In this document: positions 43,207 through 52,192 of the stretch, one piece after another | Layout: each line of letters starts with the position of its first letter | Position numbering within the stretch: position 1 is the first letter of the stretch | Assembly (NCBI GenBank): GCA_037189985.1 | Contig: JBBCJX010000004.1 | Coordinates: 43,331-107,330 of the forward strand | Source: UBA2031 sp037189985 | Lineage (GTDB): Bacteria; Pseudomonadota; Gammaproteobacteria; Pseudomonadales; Moraxellaceae | Direction: 5' to 3' | DNA length: 64,000 nt | Notes under the pieces: generated by a model | The model's input: only the letters and a program-made list of their open reading frames with translations | The model's database searches: none | Told to the model about the DNA's origin: nothing | Made by a program: the position numbers and the translations under genes

Positions 43207-44589
43207 ATGTCACCAACACCTTCTCCTTTTCGCCACGAATTCCGCGCACAGATGCTGCTGCTGGGTCCCATCCTCCTGAGTCAGCTCTCCCAGGCTGCCT
43301 TCGGTTTCGTGGATGCCGTGATGTCCGGCCAAGTCTCACCGCTAGATCTCGCGGCCGTGGCACTGGGCGCCAGTATCTGGTTGCCCCTCATGCTGCTGGT
43401 CTGTGGCGTGCTGATGGCCACCACACCGCTGGTGGCTGCCGCCTGGGGGTGCGGAGATACCGATCGCATTCCCGGCATCGTGCACCAGGCACTCTGGCTG
43501 GCCGTTTTTGTCAGTGCCCTCGGTATCATGCTGCTCTATCACGTCAGCCCGGTCTTCAACTGGCTGGACACCCCCGAACACCTGCGCGACATGACGCGCC
43601 GCTATCTCGAAGCCATTGCCTGGGGCCTGCCGGCCATGGGCTTTTTCACCGTCCTGCGCAATTACTGCGAAAGCATGGGGCGTGCACTGCCTGTGATGAT
43701 CACCAGCGTACTCGGGCTGCTGCTGCACATCCCCGTGAACTACATCTTCATCCACGGCAAATTCGGCATGCCGGCGCTGGGCGGTGTCGGCTGCGGCTGG
43801 GCATCGGCACTGGTGATGTGGGCCATGGTACTGGGCCTGCTGGCCTATGTGCTGCTGGCACCCGGATTGGCCAAGACACGCATACTGCAAACACGCAGCC
43901 GACCGGAGTGGGCGCGCATCGGGCCTTTCCTGCGCCTTGGCCTGCCCATCGGCATCGCCATCTTTTTCGAGGTGAGCGTGTTTGCCATCGTGGCCATCCT
44001 CATCAGCCCCTTGGGCGAGTTGCAGGTTGCCGGGCACCAGATCGCGCTGTCGGTGACATCGCTGCTCTTCATGCTCCCGCTCAGCCTGGCCTTCTGCATG
44101 ACCATACGCACAGGCCAGGCCTATGGCCGAGAAGACATGGCTGCCATCCGCCTCACCCGTCGCGTGGGCCTCCTCACCATGACGGGGTTTGCCTGCCTTT
44201 CCGCTACCTTCATCGTGCTGGCAAGGGACTGGCTGGCTTCGCTCTATACGCAGGATGCCGTGGTTGCCGCACTTGCGGCGCAGTTGCTGCTTTTTGCGGC
44301 GGCTTACCAGATCGTGGATGCCCTTCAGGTCGGTGCCGCCGGCAGCCTGCGCGGCCTGCAAGACACAAAAGGCCCCATGGTGATCACGCTTTTTGCCTAC
44401 TGGATCATCGCCCTGCCGCTAGGCTATACGCTGGGACTGACCTTCCTTACCGGAGAGCGTTACGGTCCCCACGGCTTCTGGACAGGATTGGTAGCGGGAT
44501 TGACGGTGGCGTCCTTGCTGCTGAATGCAAGGCTGGTGAGGCAATTGAGGCGCCTGGCAAAGTCGGGATTCCGGCCAGCCCCTCACTGA
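43207..44589 (+). CDS. MATE-family multidrug efflux transporter (NorM type)
   Basis: 460 residues with about twelve membrane helices in two homologous halves. The family pattern is visible in LGPILLSQLSQAAFGFVDAV, VMSGQVSPLDLAAVALGASI and GLQDTKGPMVITLFAYWIIA. These export cationic drugs using Na+ or H+. The ATG at 43207 follows AGAGG by six bases and gives a normal short N-terminus. The small CPxCG gene follows at 12 bases. Confidence 0.92.
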   Translation: MSPTPSPFRHEFRAQMLLLGPILLSQLSQAAFGFVDAVMSGQVSPLDLAAVALGASIWLPLMLLVCGVLMATTPLVAAAWGCGDTDRIPGIVHQALWLAVFVSALGIMLLYHVSPVFNWLDTPEHLRDMTRRYLEAIAWGLPAMGFFTVLRNYCESMGRALPVMITSVLGLLLHIPVNYIFIHGKFGMPALGGVGCGWASALVMWAMVLGLLAYVLLAPGLAKTRILQTRSRPEWARIGPFLRLGLPIGIAIFFEVSVFAIVAILISPLGELQVAGHQIALSVTSLLFMLPLSLAFCMTIRTGQAYGREDMAAIRLTRRVGLLTMTGFACLSATFIVLARDWLASLYTQDAVVAALAAQLLLFAAAYQIVDALQVGAAGSLRGLQDTKGPMVITLFAYWIIALPLGYTLGLTFLTGERYGPHGFWTGLVAGLTVASLLLNARLVRQLRRLAKSGFRPAPH

Positions 44590-44601
44590 CTGGAGAAGCG
44601 C

Positions 44602-44790
44602 ATGGAAGGACTCGAAAACACATCACTGCAATGCCCTTACTGCTGGGAAAGCATCGAGGTCCTCGTTGATACCAGCGAAGGCGATCACGAATACATTGAG
44701 GATTGCTCGGTCTGCTGCCGTCCCATCGTCATCACTGTCACCCTGGGTGAGGGAAGCCTGCAAGTCACGGCACGCAGTGAGGATGACTAA
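44602..44790 (+). CDS. CPxCG-motif cysteine-rich small protein
   Basis: 62 residues with two Cys pairs (LQCPYCWESIEV and DCSVCCRPIVIT) that probably bind one zinc ion, the hallmark of the small CPxCG family. The function is unknown. GGAGAAGCG stands just before the ATG, and the distance to the MATE gene suggests co-transcription. Confidence 0.82.
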   Translation: MEGLENTSLQCPYCWESIEVLVDTSEGDHEYIEDCSVCCRPIVITVTLGEGSLQVTARSEDD

Positions 44791-44844
44791 GACCTGTTGC
44801 CACTGCCCAAGGCCCCGCTGCTGACGCGGCCAGCACCCAGAGAG

Positions 44845-45087
44845 TCAACCGCCCTTGCGGATGACGTAACGGTATTCCTTCTCTGCCTCAAGCACCTCCT
44901 GCGCCAGCAACACGTGGCCCAGGAAACCGCAGAACTTGGGAATGTCACGCGTGGTGGAGGGATCGGTAGCCATCACTTCCAGCAACTCGCCAGCCTTCAT
45001 GTCGCGCACCTTGTTGTGCAACATCATGACCGGCTCCGGGCAGTACAGCCCACGGGCGTCGAGATGATAGTGAATAGTGTCGCTCAT
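44845..45087 (-). CDS. tusA: TusA sulfur-carrier protein
   Basis: 80 residues. The motif YHLDARGLYCPEPVMMLHNK carries the persulfide-accepting Cys of the CPxP signature; FCGFLGHVLL follows. It carries sulfur from IscS to tRNA 2-thiouridine synthesis and other sulfur routes. It lies 73 bases downstream of the MFS gene on the same strand. Confidence 0.93.
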   Translation of the reverse strand: MSDTIHYHLDARGLYCPEPVMMLHNKVRDMKAGELLEVMATDPSTTRDIPKFCGFLGHVLLAQEVLEAEKEYRYVIRKGG

Positions 45088-45160
45088 GGAGGATGCCGCC
45101 GTACTCAGGGGCGCGCATTATCCCCGGAAAGCAGGAGAGCGGAAACAGGGGCGCTCCACT

Positions 45161-46411
45161 TCACCCCGGATGCATCGGCAACAACTGGGGAAGACGCCGG
45201 CAATACAGGGCCGCCGGCCACAACAGCAGCAAGGCAATCGCCCCCGACACCAGGAAATAACCGCTGTAACCCATCGCCTCCGCCACGAAGCCCGCCCCCA
45301 GATAGAAGATGCCGCCGGCACTTGCCAGGATGCTTACCTGCACCGTGAAATCCGTGCCGGCATGCTCCGGCCGGGAAAGGTCCATCACTGCCGTCAGCAG
45401 GGCCGCCATGGCCATGCCGCTGGCGAAATGCTCCAGTGCATTGATGCCGTAGACCAGCTCCAGATTGACCGGCTGACCCGGCTCATGTGTCCATGAAAGC
45501 AGGACATAGCTGGCAACACCGATCGCCTGCAATGCCCCGAAGCCGATAATGGCCGGGTAGCGCCCGATCACGGCTGTCAGCCATCCGCCCAGCAAGGCCC
45601 CCAGCAAGGTTGCAAACGACCCCACCAGACTCACCATGAGACCGATCTGCTTCAGGTCCAGCCCCATGTCCACCAGCATGGGCTTGACCATGGCTGAGCC
45701 CAGGGACTCACCGGCCTTGTAAGTGACCAGCACCACCAGCCAGCCACGCAGGCCCGGTCGATTGAAGAAGCTCGTGAAGATACGCAACCAGTGCTGTTCC
45801 GCCTGTACAGGCATAACGGCGGCAGGCTCCCTGAAACGCAGCACCGGCAAGGTCAGCACAACCATCAGCAGTGCCAGCAGCAGGAAAGACAGCCTCCAGT
45901 CCCAGACCCCGATCATGTAGAGCAACAGTCCCCCGCCGATGATCAGCCCGAGACGATAACCCGCCACCTGTACACCGTTGCCGAAACCACGCTCATGGAA
46001 AGACAGCGTGCGTACCGCCAACCCGTCCGTGGCGATGTCCTGCGTGGCCGCAAACAGGTTCACTAGGAACATGAGCACGAAAAAGAACGCGATGCCATCT
46101 GGATCAGCCAGGTGATAAGGATCAAACAGGGCAATCGCCAACAGTGTGAGGAGCGCCAGCCCCTGCATGGGCAGTATCCATGAGCGGCGCTGCCCCAGCC
46201 GTGACGAAAAACGGGATTCCACAAATGGTGCCCAAAGGAATTTCAGTGCCCATGGCATGGCCAGCAAACCACTCATGCCGATGACCGTGAGCGGTACGCC
46301 ATACTGGCGCAGGATCGCCGGCAAGGCCTGAGTAAAGACACCGGTAGGCAGGCCCTGGCAAACATAGAGCGAGAGCAGTAACCCGAGCCGGGCGGGCAGA
46401 GAAGCAGGCAT
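45161..46411 (-). CDS. MFS permease of the AmpG / RhtX-FptX type
   Basis: 416 residues and twelve membrane segments. The patterns LYVCQGLPTGVFTQALPAIL, MPWALKFLWAPFVESRFS, FAATQDIATDGLAVRTL and GNGVQVAGYRLGLIIGGGLL match both AmpG muropeptide permeases and the RhtX/FptX siderophore importers. No peptidoglycan or siderophore-biosynthesis gene is adjacent, so the substrate is open. The ATG at 46411 gives the standard N-terminus. It is in the purU-gpx-orf-MFS run. Confidence 0.8.
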   Translation of the reverse strand: MPASLPARLGLLLSLYVCQGLPTGVFTQALPAILRQYGVPLTVIGMSGLLAMPWALKFLWAPFVESRFSSRLGQRRSWILPMQGLALLTLLAIALFDPYHLADPDGIAFFFVLMFLVNLFAATQDIATDGLAVRTLSFHERGFGNGVQVAGYRLGLIIGGGLLLYMIGVWDWRLSFLLLALLMVVLTLPVLRFREPAAVMPVQAEQHWLRIFTSFFNRPGLRGWLVVLVTYKAGESLGSAMVKPMLVDMGLDLKQIGLMVSLVGSFATLLGALLGGWLTAVIGRYPAIIGFGALQAIGVASYVLLSWTHEPGQPVNLELVYGINALEHFASGMAMAALLTAVMDLSRPEHAGTDFTVQVSILASAGGIFYLGAGFVAEAMGYSGYFLVSGAIALLLLWPAALYCRRLPQLLPMHPG

Positions 46412-46454
46412 GACGCGCGTACGGGTCAGGAAACGGGAGAGGCTTTGATGATGG

Positions 46455-46706
46455 TCATGCCCTTTCTGCACCCGCCAGGTTTTTCAGAAAACCCTTGTTC
46501 ATGGGCTTCGAGAAAATGCTGATCAATGGAATTCTGGACAGCGCCACATTGCCGCCAATACCATAAGCGATGAAGGAAAGGGATACAAAAAATACGAGAG
46601 CCAATCCCGCCACCGAAACTCCTGAATACTCATCAGTCCCTGCCAGCAGGTAAAGGTTCAAGCTGCCGACAATGAGGCTGACAAGTCCGAGCGCCAATCT
46701 TTTCAT
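46455..46706 (-). CDS. small two-helix membrane protein
   Basis: 83 residues with two hydrophobic segments (LGLVSLIVGSLNLYLLAG and VAGLALVFFVSLSFIAYGIG) and a basic C-terminus. I do not recognise the family. The start overlaps the stop of the glutathione peroxidase gene by four bases, so the two are translationally coupled. Confidence 0.65.
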   Translation of the reverse strand: MKRLALGLVSLIVGSLNLYLLAGTDEYSGVSVAGLALVFFVSLSFIAYGIGGNVALSRIPLISIFSKPMNKGFLKNLAGAERA

Positions 46707-47197
46707 CCGGATACTCCCTGGCCCAGCAGGCTTTCAACAGACTCGCGTATTGCTACATCCTCTGGCGGCGTGCGCGGCGAGAAACGCGCCTTCACTTCGC
46801 CGTCACGGCCGATGAGGAATTTCTCGAAATTCCAGGTGATATCGCCCGGAAAAGCCGCGCCCTCACCCGCCAGCCAGGCATACAGCGGGTGCCGCCCCGG
46901 GCCGTTCACGTCGATTTTTTCCGAAAGCGGGAAAGTGACGTCGTAATTCAGCGAGCAGAACTGTCGGATTTCGGTGGCATCGCCCGGCTCCTGTCCGGCG
47001 AACTGGTTGCAGGGAAAACCGATCACGGCAAAACCGCGGGCGGCATATTCCCGGTACAGCGCCTCCAGCCCCTTGTACTGCAGCGTAAGACCGCACTGGC
47101 TGGCCACGTTCACGAGCAGCACGACCTTGCCATCGAAATCCGACAGGTCCAGCGCTGTGCCATCCAGTGCCTTGAGGGTGAAATCCTTGAGTGCCAT
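46703..47197 (-). CDS. glutathione peroxidase family protein
   Basis: 164 residues. The active-site Cys is in VLLVNVASQCGLT, with the partner Gln and Trp in FPCNQFAGQEP and ITWNFEKFLIG. Members with Cys in place of Sec reduce peroxides, usually through thioredoxin. A strong AGGAGGA precedes the ATG at 47197. It is between purU and the small membrane protein, in one direction. Confidence 0.92.
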   Translation of the reverse strand: MALKDFTLKALDGTALDLSDFDGKVVLLVNVASQCGLTLQYKGLEALYREYAARGFAVIGFPCNQFAGQEPGDATEIRQFCSLNYDVTFPLSEKIDVNGPGRHPLYAWLAGEGAAFPGDITWNFEKFLIGRDGEVKARFSPRTPPEDVAIRESVESLLGQGVSG

Positions 47198-47241
47198 GGT
47201 GATTCCTCCTTGGGTCTTGTGGGTCAGCTGGCGGTTTTCCG

Positions 47242-48108
47242 TCAGTTGAACACGATGGTCTTGTTGCCGTGCACGATGATGCGGTCTTCCAGATGCCACT
47301 TCACGGCGCGGGCGAGCACGTTGCGCTCCACATCCTGGCCGAGGTCACGCAAGGTTTCCACGTCGTCACGATGGGAAACACGGTCCACGTCCTGTTCGAT
47401 GATGGGTCCCTGGTCCAAGTCCGCCGTCACGTAGTGCGCGGTGGCACCAATCAGTTTCACGCCCTTGTCATGCGCCTGCTGGTAGGGGTTGGCCCCGACG
47501 AAAGCCGGCAGGAAGGAGTGGTGGATGTTGATGATGCGCTGCGGCCACTGGGCCACGAAATCGGCCGACAGGATTTGCATGTAACGCGCCAGCACGACCA
47601 GATCGCAGCCTGAAAGCAGCTGGTGGATTTTCGCCTCAGCCTCAGCCTTGTTGTCCTTGCTCACCGGCACCACGTGGAATGGCACGTTGAAACGTTCCAC
47701 GGCCTCGCGCAAGTCCTCGTGATTACTGATAACACTGACAATCTCGCAGGGCAGCGCACCGCGCGACCAACGCCAGAGCAGCTCCAGCAAAGCGTGGTCC
47801 ACCTTCGAGACCAGGATGGCCACCTTCTTCAGGTCAGCCGCGTAGCTGATGCGCCAGTCCATGCCATAACGGCTGGCCACGGCGTCGCCAAAGGTACGGG
47901 CCAGCACATTGCGCGAAAGATCGAGATGCGGTGTCTGGAATTCCAGACGCATGAAATAGGTACCGCCCTCCGCTTCAGTGGAGTGCTGGTCAAGGTCGGT
48001 GATGTTGGCGCCGTGGTTGTAGAGGAAGCCGGAAACCGCGCTGACGATGCCGGGCTTGTCCGGGCAGGTGATGAGCAGGCGGGCCGTAGTGTTTTCAGGG
48101 TGAGGCAT
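47242..48108 (-). CDS. purU: formyltetrahydrofolate deformylase
   Basis: 288 residues. An N-terminal ACT domain (LLITCPDKPGIVSAVSGFLY) is followed by a formyl-transferase domain with SVISNHEDLREAVERF, VLARYMQILSADF, NIHHSFLPAFVGANPY and ATAHYVTADLDQGPII. It releases formate from 10-formyl-tetrahydrofolate for purine synthesis. It begins the run purU-gpx-orf-MFS on the minus strand. Confidence 0.95.
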   Translation of the reverse strand: MPHPENTTARLLITCPDKPGIVSAVSGFLYNHGANITDLDQHSTEAEGGTYFMRLEFQTPHLDLSRNVLARTFGDAVASRYGMDWRISYAADLKKVAILVSKVDHALLELLWRWSRGALPCEIVSVISNHEDLREAVERFNVPFHVVPVSKDNKAEAEAKIHQLLSGCDLVVLARYMQILSADFVAQWPQRIINIHHSFLPAFVGANPYQQAHDKGVKLIGATAHYVTADLDQGPIIEQDVDRVSHRDDVETLRDLGQDVERNVLARAVKWHLEDRIIVHGNKTIVFN

Positions 48109-48197
48109 GGAAATTCCGGGGCAGATCATGAAAGGGCAGACTCTACCGCAAAGCTCCTGCCGGTAGGAGCACGCCGGGCACGTAAAGCCTTGTCCAT

Positions 48198-48225
48198 TGT
48201 CGTCCCCGCGCAGGCGGGGACGACA
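48198..48225. repeat. REP-like palindrome
   Basis: Twelve-base arms TGTCGTCCCCGC/GCGGGGACGACA around GCAG, without a T-run. It lies 3' of the AraC gene and before purU. Palindromes with this sequence are common dispersed elements in proteobacteria; only one copy was seen here. Confidence 0.6.
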
Positions 48226-48236
48226 GAGAAAACAGA

Positions 48237-49286
48237 TCAGCCCGCCACCCAGCCCTCATCGTCCTCCTCATCCACATCGGCCGGCAGGCCCAGCAGCTCA
48301 CGCCGGCAGGCCGCCGGCGTCTGTCCTGTCCATTTCTTGAAGGCGCGATGAAAGGAGCTGGCCTCGGAGAAACCCATCATGAGCGCAATCTCGTCGATGG
48401 AAAGCTCCTCCTTGGCGAGGTAATAGCAGGCGGCATCCTGACGGATGCTGTCTTTGATGGCCTGATAGCTGGTGTTTTCTTCCTTGAGGCGACGGCGCAG
48501 GGTCTGCGGCGTCATGTTCAGGGTTTCACAGACCTGGGCGAAATCCGGGAAGGTGTTGCCGTAACCCTTGGAGATGATGGCGCGGATCTGCTCGGGCAGG
48601 CCGATGGGCTGGTTGTTGCCCACGATGATGTGCGCCAGCGAATCCTTGAGGAACTTGGAAAGCGACAACGGATTCTGCACCAGCGGCAGCGAAAGCCAGG
48701 CCGTGGGAAACACCACCGCATTGCGCGCATTGCTGTAGGTGACCGGGCCACGAAAGGCACGACGGAATTCGACGGCCTGTGGTGGCTCGGGAAAATCAAG
48801 CTGTATGGCAATCGGCTCCAGGTTACGCCCTGTCAGCCAGCTCCAGAAACGCAGCGAGATGAAGATGATGGCTTCGAGGATGTTGTCATGCTCGGGCGAA
48901 GCTGCACGCAGGATGAGCCTGCTTTCCGTACTGCCCTCCTCCAGTGTCAGTTCCAGCGGCAAATCGACGATGCGATAGAACTGCGCCGAGCGCTCAATGG
49001 CCTTGCCCAGGCTGGGGCAGTTGATGACCGCATGGGCCATCATGGAAAAGGTACCGGGCTTGGATTTGGTGCCGCGCCCCAGCCCCAGGAACTCGTCCTC
49101 GGTGCGGCGCATCACCAGTTGCAGGAGACGGATGAACTCAGGGGTGGCGACATGTGCATCAGGCTGCTCCAGCAGGGCAGCGTCCAATCCTGCCTCGCGG
49201 AACAGGCTGACAAAATCCAGGCCTTCCCGTCCGGCATCGGCCAGCAATCTGGTCACATAGGCAATGGTAATGCTGCCCCGATTCAC
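48237..49286 (-). CDS. AraC-family transcriptional regulator (OruR-type)
   Basis: 349 residues. Arabinose-binding-like N-terminal domain (GLGRGTKSKPGTFSMMAHAV, FAQVCETLNMTPQTLRRRL) and a C-terminal double helix-turn-helix (LSIDEIALMMGFSEASSFHR, AFKKWTGQTPAACRREL), then an acidic tail. The start is GTG at 49286 with AGGAAG at seven bases. It is divergent from the acyl-CoA dehydrogenase across 209 bases and probably controls it. Likely ligand: an acyl-type compound, by context. Confidence 0.87.
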   Translation of the reverse strand: MNRGSITIAYVTRLLADAGREGLDFVSLFREAGLDAALLEQPDAHVATPEFIRLLQLVMRRTEDEFLGLGRGTKSKPGTFSMMAHAVINCPSLGKAIERSAQFYRIVDLPLELTLEEGSTESRLILRAASPEHDNILEAIIFISLRFWSWLTGRNLEPIAIQLDFPEPPQAVEFRRAFRGPVTYSNARNAVVFPTAWLSLPLVQNPLSLSKFLKDSLAHIIVGNNQPIGLPEQIRAIISKGYGNTFPDFAQVCETLNMTPQTLRRRLKEENTSYQAIKDSIRQDAACYYLAKEELSIDEIALMMGFSEASSFHRAFKKWTGQTPAACRRELLGLPADVDEEDDEGWVAG

Positions 49287-49495
49287 GCGCCGCTTCCTGT
49301 AGGCAATAAGCCATGTAATTAACGATGGAAATCAGGAGGTTAACAGAAGCTTTGCCCTGTCGCACCGACCCCTCATGACGAATGATCATAAATGTCAGGT
49401 TTTTTGGACTATGGGGTCATTGGCGGCCAAGGCTCCACGGCACAGACTCGAGCCATCCTGCGGCCCTGCCCGCCCGACGCCCGGAGCCTTTCAAC

Positions 49496-50626
49496 ATGTC
49501 TCGCCCCCACTTCGAATCCGAACACGAAATCTTCCGCGACAGCTTCCGCAAATTCTGCGAAACGGAGGTCAAACCCCATCAGGAGGAATGGCTGAAGGAC
49601 CGTATCGTTTCCCGCGAAATCTGGAAGAAAGCCGGTGAGAACGGCTTCTGTGCTCCTTTTGTCGAAGAGCAGTACGGTGGCCTGGGACTCAAAGACTTTC
49701 GCTACTCCCAGATCATGCTGGAAGAGCTGGCCCGCATCGGCGAATCCGGCTTCGCCCTCGGCCTGCACAACGATGTGATCGCCCCCTACATTGACAGCTT
49801 CGCCACCGACGAACAGAAGCAGCGCTGGCTGCCCGGCATCTGCTCCGGTGAGAAAATCCTGGCCGTTGCCATGACCGAACCCGGCACCGGCTCCGACCTC
49901 AAGGCCATCAAGAGCAAACTGGAAGACAAGGGCGATCACTACATCTTGAATGGCGCCAAGACCTTCATCTCTAACGGCATCCTCTCCGACATCGTGATCG
50001 TGGCCGCCAACCTTGAAGGCGCCGGCATCACGCTCTGCGTGGTCGAGCGCGGCATGGAAGGCTTCAACCGTGGCCGCAAGCTGGACAAGATGGGCATGGA
50101 CTCGCAGGACACCGCCGAGCTGTCTTTTGAAAACGTGGTCATCCCCAAGAACAACCTGCTGGGCCAGCCCGGTATGGGCTTCATGTATCTGATGCAGAAG
50201 CTGGCGCAGGAGCGCATGGTCTGCGCCATCGGCGCCATCGCCGGCGCCGAGTTCGCACTGGAGCACACGCTGGAGTACGTGAAGGAACGCAAGGCCTTCG
50301 GCAAGCCCATCGGCAGCTTCCAGGCCAACCGTTTCAAGATGGCCGAGATGAAGACCGAGATCACCATCGGCAAGAACTTCGTCGACACACTGGTAATGAA
50401 GTGCGTGAACGGCACCATCACGCCGGAAGACGCCTTCATGGCCAAGTACTGGACCACCGACCTCCTGAACAAGGTCTGCTATGACTGCGTGCAGTTGCAC
50501 GGCGGCTACGGTTACATGATGGAATACCCGATTGCCCGTGCTTACCTGGATGCGCGCATCACCACCATCTTCGCCGGCACCAATGAAATCATGAAGGAAA
50601 TGATCGGCCGCGGCATGGGTCTCTGA
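49496..50626 (+). CDS. acyl-CoA dehydrogenase
   Basis: 376 residues. VAMTEPGTGSDLKAIKSKLE is the FAD/substrate signature. The C-terminal QLHGGYGYMMEYPIARAYLD, then ARITTIFAGTNEIMKEMIGR bears the base region of the family. The first step of beta-oxidation or of a branched acid path is likely. It starts with an ATG after CGGAG, and is divergent from the AraC regulator. A TTCG-loop terminator follows before the SDR gene. Confidence 0.94.
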   Translation: MSRPHFESEHEIFRDSFRKFCETEVKPHQEEWLKDRIVSREIWKKAGENGFCAPFVEEQYGGLGLKDFRYSQIMLEELARIGESGFALGLHNDVIAPYIDSFATDEQKQRWLPGICSGEKILAVAMTEPGTGSDLKAIKSKLEDKGDHYILNGAKTFISNGILSDIVIVAANLEGAGITLCVVERGMEGFNRGRKLDKMGMDSQDTAELSFENVVIPKNNLLGQPGMGFMYLMQKLAQERMVCAIGAIAGAEFALEHTLEYVKERKAFGKPIGSFQANRFKMAEMKTEITIGKNFVDTLVMKCVNGTITPEDAFMAKYWTTDLLNKVCYDCVQLHGGYGYMMEYPIARAYLDARITTIFAGTNEIMKEMIGRGMGL

Positions 50627-50644
50627 TCCCTCTCTCAGCGTCGC

Positions 50645-50675
50645 GCAAAGCCCGGTTCGCCGGGCTTTGCTTTTT
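50645..50675 (+). terminator. terminator after acyl-CoA dehydrogenase
   Basis: Eleven-base arms GCAAAGCCCGG/CCGGGCTTTGC with a stable TTCG loop and five Ts. Confidence 0.9.
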
Positions 50676-50740
50676 CAGCCGGCCGCGTATGGTGAACCCT
50701 CTTCCCGCACAGGCCTTTTCCGCCCCACAAGGAGAACATC

Positions 50741-51643
50741 ATGAGCATACGTTTCGACAATCGCGTGGTCATCGTCACTGGCGCCGGCGGCGGTCTGGGC
50801 CGTTCCCATGCACTTGCCTTCGCCGCCCGCGGCGCCCGCGTGATCGTGAATGACCTGGGCGGCTCGACGACGGGCGAAGGTGCCAGCAGCACGCCGGCAC
50901 AAAAAGTGGTGGATGAAATCCGGGCAGCCGGTGGCGAAGCCACAGCCAGCTACGACTCCGTACTGGAAGGAAAAAGAATCGTGGAGTGCGCGCTGGACAA
51001 CTTCGGCCGCCTCGACGTGGTGGTCAACAACGCCGGCATCCTGCGCGACAAATCCTTCCACAAGATGACTGAGGAAGATTGGAACCTCGTCTACCAGGTG
51101 CATGTGCAGGGGGCGTTCAGCGTGACGCATGCCGCCTGGGAACACCTGCGTAACCAAGCCTACGGACGCGTGGTGTTCACCTCCTCCGCTTCCGGCATCT
51201 ACGGCAACTTCGGCCAGGCCAACTACTCCATGGCCAAGCTCGGCCTGCACGGGCTGGCGCAGACCCTGGCCATCGAAGGCCGTAGCCGCAACATACTCGT
51301 CAACAGCATTGCGCCACTGGCCGGCTCACGCATGACGGAAACCATCATGCCGCCCGAGGTCGTGGCCAAGTTGAAACCGGAGTACGTGAGCCCGCTCGTG
51401 CTCTGGCTGGCCTCCGAGACCAACCAGGATCACACGGGTGAGCTGTATGAAGTGGGTGCCGGCTATATCGGCCGCCTGCGCTGGGAGCGCAGCCAGGGCG
51501 TGACCTTCGACCTGGCCCAAGGACTGGATGCCGACGACGTGGCAAAGGCTGCCGGACGCATCAATGATTTCCACGAGGCCACGCACCCGGCCAACTTCCA
51601 GGAAGCCACGGCGGAAATGATGCACAACCTCGGCAAGGTTTGA
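50741..51643 (+). CDS. SDR-family dehydrogenase resembling the MFE-2 hydroxyacyl-CoA domain
   Basis: 300 residues. NAD-binding TGAGGGLGRSHALAFAARGA, VVNNAGILRDKSFHKMTEED and the catalytic Ser-Tyr-Lys in VVFTSSASGIYGNFGQANYS and MAKLG. The insertion GGSTTGEGASS after the first strand and the conserved C-terminal extension fit the (3R)-hydroxyacyl-CoA dehydrogenase part of peroxisomal-type multifunctional enzymes, without the hydratase domain. AAGGAG precedes the ATG. It is likely to work with the preceding dehydrogenase in acyl-CoA metabolism. Confidence 0.88.
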   Translation: MSIRFDNRVVIVTGAGGGLGRSHALAFAARGARVIVNDLGGSTTGEGASSTPAQKVVDEIRAAGGEATASYDSVLEGKRIVECALDNFGRLDVVVNNAGILRDKSFHKMTEEDWNLVYQVHVQGAFSVTHAAWEHLRNQAYGRVVFTSSASGIYGNFGQANYSMAKLGLHGLAQTLAIEGRSRNILVNSIAPLAGSRMTETIMPPEVVAKLKPEYVSPLVLWLASETNQDHTGELYEVGAGYIGRLRWERSQGVTFDLAQGLDADDVAKAAGRINDFHEATHPANFQEATAEMMHNLGKV

Positions 51644-51711
51644 GTACACCTCATCCGGTGCAGGCAGGGAGTGGTGGTATAGTGCGCCATCCTTCCTGCC
51701 CGTGGGCTTTC

Positions 51712-52146
51712 ATGTTTTCCCTGCACCCCCGCCTCAGCGCCGACACCATCCTGCTCGGTGAGTTTCCCTTGAGCCAGTGCCTGCTCATGAACGACATGCA
51801 TTACCCCTGGCTCATCCTCGTGCCACGGGTGGAAAACGTGCGTGAAATCTTTGAGCTTTCCGTCAAGGACCAGCAACAGTTGCTGCGCGAATCCAGCTGG
51901 GTGAGCGAGCGGCTGGCACGGCACTTCAATGCCGACAAGATCAACATCGGGGCGCTCGGCAACATGGTGCCGCAACTGCATGTGCACCACATCGCCCGTT
52001 ACCAGAACGACGCCGCCTGGCCCGGCCCGGTCTGGGGCAAGCATCCGGCGCAAGCCTACACACACGAAAACCTGGTGATGATGAACGAGCGTCTGCGCGA
52101 GGCGTTTGCAGACGCTGAAAAAATGAAGTTCATCTGGGCAGAATGA
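51712..52146 (+). CDS. HIT-domain nucleotide-binding protein
   Basis: 144 residues. The histidine-triad region is in QLHVHHIARYQNDAAWPGPV, near the C-terminus, with the typical ILLGEFPLSQCLLMNDMHYP and WLILVPRVENVREI upstream. The triad reads H-V-H-H rather than H-x-H-x-H. Such proteins hydrolyse nucleoside phosphoramidates or related nucleotides. It begins 68 bases after the SDR gene. Confidence 0.87.
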   Translation: MFSLHPRLSADTILLGEFPLSQCLLMNDMHYPWLILVPRVENVREIFELSVKDQQQLLRESSWVSERLARHFNADKINIGALGNMVPQLHVHHIARYQNDAAWPGPVWGKHPAQAYTHENLVMMNERLREAFADAEKMKFIWAE

Positions 52147-52154
52147 ATGCCCCG

Positions 52155-52186
52155 CCACCGTGCACGGCTTGATGCATGCACGGTGG
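52155..52186. other. convergent hairpin between HIT and PAS genes
   Basis: Ten-base arms CCACCGTGCA/TGCACGGTGG with a 12-base loop, between convergent genes. It has no T-run, so intrinsic termination is weak or Rho-assisted. Confidence 0.45.
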
Positions 52187-52192
52187 ACAAGC

